From: Ceratodon purpureus
Taxonomy: Eukaryota; Streptophyta; Bryopsida; Pseudoditrichales; Ditrichaceae
Direction of reading: 5' to 3'
Length of the DNA stretch: 64,000 bases
NCBI GenBank assembly: GCA_014871385.1
Contig: CM026421.1
Location: forward strand, 24,049,383 to 24,113,382
Translations under genes and position numbers: made by a program
The notes under the pieces: generated by a model
Seen by the model: only the letters and a program-made list of their open reading frames with translations
What the model was told of the DNA's origin: nothing
Database searches by the model: none
Part shown: positions 23,235 to 34,272 of the stretch, piece after piece
Position numbering within the stretch: the first letter of the stretch is position 1
Layout: each line of letters starts with the position of its first letter

Positions 23235-24204
23235 ATAAGGACCATAAGGTGGTAGAACATGGGGCCGAGACGGACGTCGACCCTCAGCCGATTAGAGACA
23301 TTTCTATCACTTAGACAAGTTGCTGAAATCGTGGACGTCATCTAAAGATCAACACATCGTCTAGTCTAGATGATTATGTCCAGGTGATCACCACGTCGTC
23401 TCGAGATGATCACGATGTCCGGGAATGATCAAGTCGTCGCCAGGTCGATTATTTGGCTATATCGATCATTCCATTCTGCATGTTACACTTCTGACAAGTT
23501 TTGCAGGTTTGATTCACTGGAGAACTCACGTATTGGATCGCAAGCCAGGTTTGGACTTACTTGGGAATTGTCGATAGGCACACTTGAAAGCGCGATTATG
23601 AGATCAAGGCGCGCATCAAGGAGGCTCTGCACAGCTAGCCCCGGACTCATGTTCCCTCCTCGAGTGCAGCGTTGACGGCATCGTTTGAGCAAGTTCGGTA
23701 AGCTGACCGGATACATAATCGTGATTTCGACGCTCTTGATGGTCCTTTGTCACCACATATCCATTGGTTGACCTCCCGTAATTACTATATCCTGCTTTCT
23801 CTGGGTACCTGCTCTTTTTGGAAAGGGCATATTCCATCGTGATCAGAAAGCAGCTCTACTACTACATATCCTGAACTACTGTTTGCCCTTTGATATCCTG
23901 TTTCACTTTAGTTGTCGGAGTGAAATATTAGTCAACATAGGCGTTGGTAGGATACTGCAGTGGTATTTTCAGTACCTGGGGGCTTCACACCGCAATGAGG
24001 GTGATGGATTCCATTGCCGCTTTGAAACCCTTCCGAACTGGCTCAAGTTTTGGATCCAGGTTTAGTGTTGAATTAAATATTTTCTTCTTCTCCTTAATCA
24101 AAACGGAACCATTCACAACGAGGAATTTGCAGGACAGTTTACCCCATCAAGACACCTTCAGGTATATCGACGACTTGGTATATATGTGGGAGACATTTCT
24201 AGGA
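23235..24204. other. Arm sequence without a supported gene
   Basis: Several short open frames exist but none has a recognisable domain. The mirror copy is at 59122-60091. Confidence 0.4.
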
Positions 24205-24212
24205 GGGTGGTG

Positions 24213-24237
24213 GTCCTATTGGGGTGTCCAATAGGAC
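24213..24237. repeat. Subterminal perfect hairpin (10-bp stem, 5-nt loop)
   Basis: GTCCTATTGG and CCAATAGGAC flank GGTGT only about 8 bp inside the left end of the 14.9-kb insertion. Confidence 0.8.
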
Positions 24238-26269
24238 TGTCCCACTGAGAAATTCCCTTCCCCCCCACATTTGGACCACAATACCATAACCTTTTTACAT
24301 GATTCCAATGTGTGACTTATGAAAAGTAGTTGCATCCATTCATGTAGATTAATTTAAAAAAAAAAAAAAAAACATTTATTGACCATCTTCTATTTCGTAT
24401 CCGTCCTTTTAACAATATATCCGGAAATGTCCCAGTTTAGAAAAATGGCTAAAAGGACGGATATGAACAAGTTTTTAATATGCCACTCGTACGAAACTTG
24501 TTGTGGTGGTAAAAGTATGTATAACGGACATACTTTTACGAATGCCAAGTGTTTTGTCCAAATTAGTGCATTATTAGGAATTTTCTAAAGTGGGTTTTTT
24601 CACCTTAATTCACACCATTGAAAATGCTTATTAAAATACCACTTTAAGTGAATTTTTTTTGCAATAACATATGAATAGTACCATACGTAGGTGCACATAT
24701 TTGTGAAATTGTCAAATTTGTGATGATTTATGTGACATAGTGTTAGTGTGAAATTAAAACCGGAAAGGACTCAACAAGGACTTAATGGAAAAGGATGCTT
24801 CCATGTGTATGAGAAAAGGGAGGGAAGCATTCAAGAAAGAACGTGATGATTCAATGGGCTTGGAGGGAAGTCTCATGGGCGCGACACGTGTACAGCGGTG
24901 GGAAAAGAAGTCATTATTGCACAAGGTCATGGTGACATGGTGGATCCAGTACTGAATGGATCGACTCTCCCTCGCTTTCCCGGCGTACACGTGGCGGGGC
25001 AGGGCCGTTCCGTCTCTGTTCCCTCGCGCGACTTCATGTTCCCTGCGCTGGTGACTCTGTTCCCGGAGACGCTCAATTCCCTCGAGACGCTCCCTCTCCA
25101 GCGTCGGTTTCCAAATCTCTCGTGCTGCGGACGGTGGCGATGCGCTTCTCTCAACTGCTTGCTGCCAGTGCCCCCTACAGATCCCTGCCGTTCCCTCAAG
25201 GTATCGGACGGCCCACGGGTGGCGTAAGTTTGGTCGTCGGAATTTGTAGGATTCCGTCAGAATCTGTAGGTTTTCATTGGAATCTCTAGGTTTTCGTTGG
25301 CATCTTTGGGGGATCTCTAGGGTTTTTTATTATTAAAAGAAGAAAATTAAAAATAAGATAAAAAATCAAATAAAAGGAAATAGAAAGTAAAATAAAAACG
25401 ATTAAAAAATGAGAGAAAATCGTGTGGGTATTGAGGAGGGCTGTGGGTATTGTGGTCCGTGGATGGTTTAGGGATTTTATTATTAATAAAGGGAAATTAA
25501 GAATTTTGTGAAGTAGTAATTAAAAATTAAGCGTCACAAAAATGGATAATATAAGAAAGAAATTGAAAAATGTAAGTTCATGAATTTAAAAATAAAATCA
25601 ATATTGGGCAGCATTTTTTAACATTCTTTTCAAATATTCAATGATTGATTTTTATTATTTAATAACTAAGAATATAATTTTTGGAGATCATTCTTTTATT
25701 TTAACCTCCACGCATTTATAAATAGTATCTCGTGATAAATTTTTAATCATGCTTTTGACTATTTTACACAATCGTTGATGATTTTGATAATTTTTTCTTT
25801 TTAGGACATTTTTAAATTTCATTTTACTGTATGGACACCCTTTTAAGCATTTTTTAATATTAAACTCAATCATTAAATGATTTATTTTTAGTTTTGCTGA
25901 CTGCTAAGAATATTTTTAAATACAGATCATTCTTTTATTTTGACCTTCACATGATTATTAATATTATATAGTGGATAATTTTAAAACATGATTTCGAAAC
26001 TTTTAAATAACCTGTACGGACTTTAAATTATGCAAGTAATAAAACGTGTTTAAAAATGCACTATTCAATAGCATATTTAAACATTAAAAATCTTTAAACA
26101 TTTTTATTTAAAAAAAAAACATTGTTCAATAGATTAAATTGGATTTCACGGTTTTATTACCTATTTCATGCCTTTTTCATTTAATGCCGCATTCAAAATA
26201 TATCTTTGTGAATTTCTCATTGAGTTATGTTGTTAATTCTCTATCTTGTCCATTAAAATGAACTTCTCA

Positions 26270-27440
26270 ATTCCAATTCTATATTTAAATAATCAGGTTT
26301 TAAGTTTTAAAAGATAAGAGAGCGATAAAAGTTTTAAGATAAGAGAGCGTTGTTTCCTGTTTCAGTCATATTGCAATCTCGCGATTATTTGAAACAGAAG
26401 AGTATCCTCTTTGTCCAGATACGTTGGCCAAACCAAGTTATTGAAAGATGTGGATCTTGAAGATCCCAAATTCAAATATTTTGTAAATATACAAGCTGCA
26501 AGAAGTAGTATCATGTAAAATCAGAGGAACTACCTCCTAAGTGCAAAGTCCTGCCTTGGTTTGTAAGTTAACATCCCCATTCCAGTACATCTTGAGAGAA
26601 TTCCCTTATATCATCACAACAGCGCTTTCACCCCAATGTCTGCTGTGGTGTTCTCAATGTGAAATGCAAGCATCACTGTATTCCACATCGTTGTTGAATT
26701 GGAGGTGTAGTTGTGGTTGCAGATCTGTAGTGGAAGCTCATATATGTTGTTAACAATAAAGATAATGATCCATAAATTTCCTCATGATACATTTTATTCT
26801 TGGTTTTATAATCATTTATTGTTTATATATATTTTTAGTGTAACATTTCAAAACAAATAGACTATAATTTTAAATGCTATAGTTTGCGTATTTTTTAATT
26901 TCTATTTAGATTACTTTAAGATCTCTAATTTAATTTTTGATATGCTTTATTTTGATTAATTCTCAAATTACCAGTTTTTTATTACAATTAGAAGACCATT
27001 TTATTGTTTTTTTCTTTTTTTAATTAATATTATTTATTTTTAATAATTTTTTTGAATTAAAGGCCCATTTTACCAAATAATTAATTGTCCAATTCCCATT
27101 TTTGTTTAAAATTGAGAGCACAGTCTTTTGAAAGATTAATTCTCCAATATCCATTTAGTTTTTATTACAATTAAGAGCCCATATTATTGAATAATATTTT
27201 TCAATGTAAATACAAAAAGCTTTTTTATTGAATAATTAATTGTCGAATTCGCGTTTTTTTTTTACAATTAGAAGACCACTTTATTGAATGATTAAAACGC
27301 CAAGTTCTGGTTTTTTCTATAAAATTAAAAGCCCATATTATTGAATATTAATTTTTTCATTAAAGCAAAAAGCCTTTTTAAAGAATAATTAATTGTCCAG
27401 TTAAGGTTTTTTGTTCAATTAATAGCCCATTTTAAGCACA
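26270..27440. repeat. AT-rich repeat family, copy inside the 14.9-kb element
   Basis: The segment around 26450-26515 (GATCTTGAAGATCCCAAATT ... TTTTGTAAATATACAAGC ... AGTATCATG) matches 41961-42025 closely. Both copies also contain recurring ATTAATTGTCCAATT and ATTAGAAGACCATTTTATTG blocks. This indicates the same repeat family inside the element and in the palindrome arm. Confidence 0.7.
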
Positions 27441-27835
27441 ACATGGTTTTTAATATTACTTAGAAGTTAGTGATTAATTTTTAAACATGCTTTAGACATT
27501 TTTAAGCTGAAAAAATTAGAAATTGAAAATAAAAGAAAATCAATACATAATATTATGGGAAATTTATATAATTAATTAATATCTAATAATTATGGGAAAT
27601 TTATATAATTAAATAATATTATGGGAAATTTATAAATAAAACGTGTTTAAAAATGCCCATTAATAGCCCATTTTAAGCACAACATGGTTTTTAATATTAC
27701 TTAGAAGTTAGTGATTAATTTTTAAACATGCTTTAGACATTTTTAAGCTGAAAAAATTAGAAATTGAAAATAAAAGAAAATCAATACATAATATTATGGG
27801 AAATTTATATAATTAATTAATATCTAATAATTAAA
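27419..27835. repeat. Direct repeat, period 241 bp
   Basis: About 176 bp starting TTAATAGCCCATTTTAAGCA at 27419 recurs at 27660. The space between holds further copies of ATTATGGGAAATTTATA. Confidence 0.9.
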
Positions 27836-28009
27836 AATATTATTACGGAAATAGATTATTAAAGGAAGGAAATCCTAAACGGAGGATATCATATTCTGGA
27901 AATTAAAATTAAACAAGAGGGGTGACGACAAAGTTAGGAAAACGAGAATTATAAATAAGAGGGAAGTCAAGCTAAAACTAAAGGGGACTTACAAAGTAAA
28001 GGGAATGGA

Positions 28010-28095
28010 ATTAGAAATTAAAGAAGAGGACTAATTAGAAATTAAAGAAGAGGACTAATTAAATATCCACCAAGAGGACTAATTAGAAATTAAGT
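28010..28095. repeat. Short tandem repeat (AATTAGAAATTAAAGAAGAG family)
   Basis: Two full and one or two partial copies of a roughly 27-bp unit ending GAGGACT lie in this stretch. Confidence 0.8.
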
Positions 28096-28395
28096 GACAG
28101 GGTATGATCAAAAATAAAATAGAAAAGAAGATAAAAATAGGGAGTGAGACGTCTTATTATATACATTTCATTAAAACCTCTAAAATGGTTTTATACTATC
28201 TGCGGAGTTGATTTGAATAAAACTCTATTGAAGACTTTCATAGAAAATACGTACAAATTAAAGGGGGGTTTATTTTTTTAATCCAAACATAGGATAACTA
28301 TTTCTTCTCATTAGAATACAAGAAGTTATTGAACGTTACGGATTTAGTTATCTTTTAGCGGCCTGCATATCAATTTTAGATAAATAAATGATTAA

Positions 28396-28490
28396 GGGTT
28401 CTAAAGTATATACGGGAGAATCTTCAGGGTTTCTAAAGAATATACGGAAGAATCTTCAGGGTTTCTAGAGAATATACGGGAGAATCTGTA
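28396..28490. repeat. Three tandem 31-32-bp units upstream of the transposase gene
   Basis: Units begin at 28396, 28427 and 28459, each reading GGGTTTCTAAAGAATATACG-like and then a GAAGAATCTTCA-like end. They lie about 235 bp before the transposase ATG and could be binding sites for the element's proteins. Confidence 0.75.
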
Positions 28491-28727
28491 GGGTTTTCAG
28501 CAATTTCCAGGTAGGTGTTATTTTCGCGCCCTCTGTTTCGCAGTCTTGCTGCTGCAGGCTGTACGATGAATTCTGATCAACCTATCTCCACACGATCCAC
28601 AATAGATCAACGGCAGGGAAGTTGTCTCGCACCTCTCGGTGCTCTCGAATTGCGTGCCTCGATCTCCATGCAGACTTCACAATGCGGGAATGAGATTTCT
28701 TGTGAATGTAGTTAGGTTTAGGTGGAC

Positions 28728-31700
28728 ATGGCCCAGTCTAGGTCTAAGTGGATGAGAAGTCAGAAAAAATTAGAAGAGCTTCGGATCAAACGTGATAGGG
28801 AGAGGAGTAGAAAGAAAAGAGCAAAGAACCGAAGGTTGCAAGAAGCGCGCTTTGAAAGTGCATGTTCTTTGCAATCGTCGTCACCGTCTGAGAGTTATGG
28901 GTTTAGGGATTCAGTCTCTAGCTCACCTAATTTCGGGATGGCGGTAGCTAGAGATGCCCGGGAGCTTGCGTACACTGTTAACGAATTGACTGCTGGTAGG
29001 GGTCTGGAGTATCAGAGGGCGGTATTACTCAAGCTGCTGGAACAGCCATTGTTGCGACCAGCTCTCCCGGAGGCTGTGGTCAAGATGGATGAGAGAGAGC
29101 ACTGTCGAGTAGTGTGTAACGGCATTGCCGAGGCATGGTCCGAGTTGAAGTATGGAGTTGGTAGAGATAGGTACATGGCGCGTAATGTGATCGAGGCTGC
29201 AGTCGTTGACGTCAAGGACGCTAGAGCTGCAACGGCGGCATCAAGATGTATTGGGATGAATAGACGAACCCTTAGGAGGGCGATTGCTCGAAGGCGCATG
29301 CTGAATGTGCGAGAACAGGGTGTTCTTTGGAGTAAATGTGACCGAAAGAAGAGAAGGGATGCGCTGTCCCAAGAAGCCGTCGACGCGGTGGTATCTTGGT
29401 GGACTGAGGAGACGAGGGTAAGTCCCTCGAAGAAGGACATTCGACGGAAGCGCACGGGGGTGCGACAGTACATATCACACGCCGGCCATTGGCTCGAAGA
29501 ATCTCAGGTGAAGTATTCTTCGTTTTCGTTGAAAAGCAGCGTGTCCTTAGGGTTTTCTGTAATTCTTTTGCATTTCTTTGTACAATTCTGAATTGGAGAG
29601 GCTGAGTAGCGTGTGTAGACAGGATACCCTCCTGAGCTTGTTGTAGGTTAGCCCTGTAGACGTGACATAAGTCTTTGCCTCGGAAGTTAATTGACACTTG
29701 GTATAGCTTGGTTTGTTTCAGCAGTAGAAGACCTTCAGTTGCCTTTCAGTGTCGTTTGGGTTTGCTTTGCACATATTCTCGTAGACAAGGTGTTCTGAAT
29801 TCAGTGGTGAAGCGTTCCAAATCTTGGTACAAGGCCCTTTCCTTCTCCTTGACGTTACAGCTACCTCCAGCTTTCTTGCTTTCTTCCGGATATTCCTTGT
29901 CTTGAGAGATCTTTTTTTGAGAGACTCGTTCTGTCCAGTGCCCAGAAACATCTCCTTACGTTATTTAGTTCAGGACCGCGGTAGACTAGGCTCTGTGGTA
30001 TTTGTTCTTCCAGGAAATTAGAGTATCTGTCAAGGAATCGCTGCGGATTGTAGTAGTTCGTGGGGTTGGCCAGGATTGCTCTGAGTCCAAGGGTTCCCGG
30101 CTTAGAACGGAAACGAAGTAGTCTTTTTACAGGAGTTTCTGTTTTCCTTTATAGGAGTTGATATTTCATGTATTAGGTAGAGCAGGATATTAGGAAACAC
30201 ATCAACAAATTCACGGAAGTAGAAACAGTAGGACAGGAAGTACAGAAAGGAAATAGACATGAGGAATATGGAATAGGGATGGTGATTGAAGGCTCCGGAA
30301 GTTCCGGAAGTTCCGCAAGTGCCGGAAATTAGATTTCAGTTCAGGACAAAGGATTCAAGTCCCGGACACCAGTATTAACTCCAGGAGTTCAGGATTGGAA
30401 ACCAGGACTGGATTTTAAGTAAAACTCTAACGTGAACTTGAACTCATATTCTGTCTTGCTGCTTGCAACAGTTGGACTTCTACACGTCGTTCAAGGCCAC
30501 ACACGATCATGTAAAGGTATCGTTCGTTTCGTTTCGAAGGCTACGACCTTTTTTCGTTAGAAGGCTCCGCGACTTCAACTCCTGCTGCTGCAGGTACCAC
30601 GTGGAGATGGCCGAGATAACCATAGGCTTCAATAACATGAGGGCGAGTAAGTTTCACTTCGACGACATTTTAGACTCATGTTCTTGCGGCTGCGACAACG
30701 TGTGTTGCAACATTCCAGCTGGAAGAGAAGCAGAAGGTGCCGTCAGTTGTCAAGCCAAGCACCATACGTACAAACGCTCTACACATCTCTGGGAGCAGAG
30801 CCTATGCCCTAGGATTCCCGGCAGCGAATGGCATGCGCTACAGTGCGTAATGGGACAGTGTGCAGATTGTGGATTTCACCTAATTCCTATTTGTGAGCTT
30901 GAAGTAGATTCGGAGAACACAAAGGAGATGGAGTGGCGCCGTTTCGAAATGGTTCTTGCGGGCAAGACAAAGCAGGGTGATCCCAAGAGAGTCATTCGCC
31001 TGGAGTACAAGCAGACGACAGCTAAAGTCTTCCTCCAGTACGCGAAGGACATAATCCCGGAGTTCGTGAAGCACCAGCATACCGCAAGGTGGCAAGATTC
31101 TATGTTCAAGGAGAGCTTAAGGAAGTTGCAGCCTGGGGAGATTTTTTCGCTGATAGACTTTGCCGAAAATTATTCATTTAAGGGCCAGGACGAGATACAA
31201 TCCATGCACTGGTATAATTTCCAAATAACTATACTTGTTCACATCATGTACAGAGTGAATGAAGATTTCGATCCCGAGGACCCGAAGTCGAAACGGATCA
31301 AGACTGACTATTTCTATTATGTGTCGGATGATCCCAAGCATGACTCACTGTTCGTGCAGTACAGTTTGAATCTGCACTGGACCTTGATTACGTCGTGGGG
31401 AAAGGCACCGAGCAGGCACGTTGTTTGGTCGGACGGGTGCGCTGCCCAGTTCAAAGGGGCAACAGCGTGGTTTTACGTAGCCAGGTAGAAAGCGATTCCT
31501 CTTAAGCTTGCTGGTCTTCATTTAATTTTTAAATGCTACCACCTTGCATGCATGCTTGCTACTTTTTCCATGTGCAGGCCATGAGCTTCTTCCAAACTGT
31601 GCGTCTTCACCGAACTGTGCGACATTCCAGTGGTAAGGAATTTGGCTCTACAGCATATTCGGTTATTGTTTGCTCAGTGTTTTAATTCCTTTTTTAACAT

Positions 31701-33087
31701 AATTTTTAGAGCATAATGATGCGTAATTCACAGCTTATAGGAACGTCGGTAGGTTCTGTTCTGTCACAAATTCTTTTGATGTTTGCTGTGCACTTTTGCT
31801 ATACCAAAGCTATGAGCAATGTACTAATGTTACTGTTTCCTGTGGATGCAACTTTGTGCAGAATTCTGAAGCAACGAACTCGGGGAAATAGAATTACTGT
31901 TGAGCACTGTTGGTTGTTTTTAAAGAGTCATTCGAATTTTTATGAGTAAAATGTAGCGAAGCTAGATCTCATATCCGCTAGCTATGTTGAAGGTGAATTC
32001 ATGTGCATGCTGCTTCTCCTTTCGTATCTGATTACTCTTCTGAAATGCTGTGGACAGGTATCCCTCTCTAACTGTGTGTGAAGACCTGCCCGACGGATGT
32101 GCGATGCAGTGGAACTTCTGGGGAACCGGGCACGGCAAAGGCCCTCACGACGGGGCAGGAGCTTGTCTGAAACAGAGTATAAGAAAAGAGCAACTACGAC
32201 CAGGCTCCCGGAAACTGCATGGCGCTGCCGACGTAGTCAACTACTTGAAGACTTCTATGAATAGACCAAACGGAGCTTATCCCGCTGCCAAGCGAGTCGT
32301 AGAGCGTCACTTCATCTTGATCGGGAAGACCGAGGTTTGCCGTAAGTTGTCAATGGGATGCGCAACCATCAACGGCAGTCGAAGCTTACACTCCATTCGG
32401 AGTCTTGGCTCACAGAACAATCAGCTATTGCAAGTACGGGATTACTCATGTTTCTGCGATTTCTGTCTGTACAGTGACGGAGATTCGTGCATTAGCGCCG
32501 CCTTTGTTCAACCGTGGAAGATGGTGACGCTTGTGCCAACATCAAGCCTCGAAGCAATGCAGGAAGAGGAAAACCTGGATCAGGAGACGTGGGAGGTCGA
32601 TAACGACAGTCACGACCTTGCACAAGCATTAGATGTCGGCGACCACTTTGCAATACTGGCTGATCCCGAAGACCCGCAATCAAAAGGCGCTGAGTTCTTT
32701 ATCTTGCTTTGCACCAAGAAGATGTACGTTGTCCAAGACGAGATTCTCCGGGATGCATGGGGGGGTGTCGTGGAGAGGACAGATGAAGTAGTAGAAGGAT
32801 TTTATTATGAGCAACATGGTAAGAAACCGAACTCATATGTCCTTCTAGATGGTGCTGGACCTGCTAGAGTCTACAGTCACTTGGTGTGTGCATCAAAATT
32901 CAGTATGAAACTCGCGAGGCACAAACAGAAATCCAATACCTCGGTTTATTCTCTAAGTGATGCGGCTCTAGCAAAAGTTGCGCGTGTAGTGCGTGACCGG
33001 GAGCGGGTGGCTGGGTTGGAGTCTGATGCCGAGTTTCAAACTGACGACGACGAATCAGAGAGCGATTCTGATCAAGAGTCTGATTAG
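28728..33087 (+). CDS. DDE-like transposase of unassigned superfamily (940 aa, 3 exons)
   Basis: The start is ATG 28728. Exons are 28728-29507, 30472-31484 and 32058-33087; both introns are GT-AG, phases agree and the sum is 2,823 nt, giving 940 residues. The N-terminus is highly basic (nuclear localisation) and is followed by a helical DNA-binding-like region. Exon 2 has a Cys-rich cluster (CSCGCDNVCC) and later LIDFAENYSFKGQDEIQSMH with candidate catalytic Asp489. Then come VVWSDGCAAQFKG (Asp581) and, across the second intron, NFWGTGHGKGPHDGAGACLK (Asp629). This D...SDG...GKGxxDG order is that of an RNase H-fold transposase. The C-terminus has CFCDFCLYSDGDSC and an acidic tail. I recall similar motifs in unnamed animal and plant transposon-like proteins but cannot name the superfamily. 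The frame is intact. Confidence 0.75.
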
Positions 33088-34272
33088 GTAAGATTCTGAA
33101 TATTCTGATTAGTCTGATTAGATCAAGAGTCTCATTCTAATGCTCCTTCAACTTGAAAACTAATCATTATGTTTATCAGTATTCTGTTTTTTGTTTAAAC
33201 TCATATTATGGGGTCCGAGTTCCAGGAATCAATGAACTCTACATACTGCTATGCTCTCTCGGTGCTTAGACCTTTCAGACTGTTATGTTATTGTTTGCTT
33301 ACTCTTTAATGTTCTGTTATTGTATTTAATGTTGCTTAGTCTCTAATGTTATGTCATTCTATTTATCAGTATTAAATTTTTTTTTGTTTGAATATTCTTT
33401 TTTGCAGGTTTGACTGAACTCTACGTACTGTTCAGTTATTGTTTTCTTAGTTTTTTATTCTCATTTCATTCTATTGATAAGCGACCAGTTTATTGTTTGA
33501 ATAATTTCATTGGTTCCTCCTTGCAGGAATCACTGAACCTGTAACTACGGCGTCCTGAAGATACACAAGCTTGCTGCTCTAGATTTATGGTTTTGCATGC
33601 ATGGTTAAGCTGATAGGCACGAAACAGACGACAACGACTAGGTGATAGAATAGATTATAGAAGTCACTGAAGTGTACTATGCCTGTATTTTGCGTTGATA
33701 ATATACAGTTTGTTCCGCTCTTGGTTTTTGATATGGCAGTAACTGATGCTTATCTCTAGGGAACCGGCTTTGTAACGTTACGTAATAGTTACTGCCTTTT
33801 TGTTGTTTCCTGATAGAATGTTATAACGTGATATATGGGTTTAGTGTGTATGACTGTGTGATCATCTTGGGAAATACAGAGTTTATTCAGTAACTGATGC
33901 ACACTTGCAAATGGTATATCCAATGTTGCCCTTGTGATTATTATCTGTTAAGGAAACATCAGCAAGCAATACAAAATTCACCACTAAGGAATCGACTTAT
34001 CTAAGAACAGTGATGCTCATAATATAGATAAACAAATAAGACAGTCATGAATTACAAGTCCCGGCTGATTCCATTCTGCTAGTGCAATTACAAGTCCCGT
34101 GGCTTCTACTCATACTCCAATTACAAGTCCCTTGGAATCCATTCTTTCTGCAATTCTATTACAATCCTATTTAACTACAGTCCTATTACGTACATAGTAG
34201 TAATCCTATTCAGAGCAAAACTCCGAAACAACCTGTCCCTTTGCCAAAAATTTAGATATACAGCAAGTGCAT
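33088..34272. other. Spacer between convergent genes of the 14.9-kb element
   Basis: A T-rich interval of about 1.2 kb holds the 3' ends of both genes. No coding sequence is supported. Confidence 0.5.

Larger units (their letters stand above)
24240..28395. other. AT-rich left part of the 14.9-kb element
   Basis: No convincing gene is present; a short GC-richer open frame at 24898-25227 lacks any recognisable feature. From about 25.3 kb the sequence is very AT-rich and built of diverged repeats. Part of it (about 26.1-27.5 kb) belongs to the family also present at 41.7-42.9 kb. Confidence 0.5.

Noticed and set aside
24898..25227. 109-codon frame near the left end of the 14.9-kb element
   Set aside because: No recognisable domain and an equally long opposite-strand frame.
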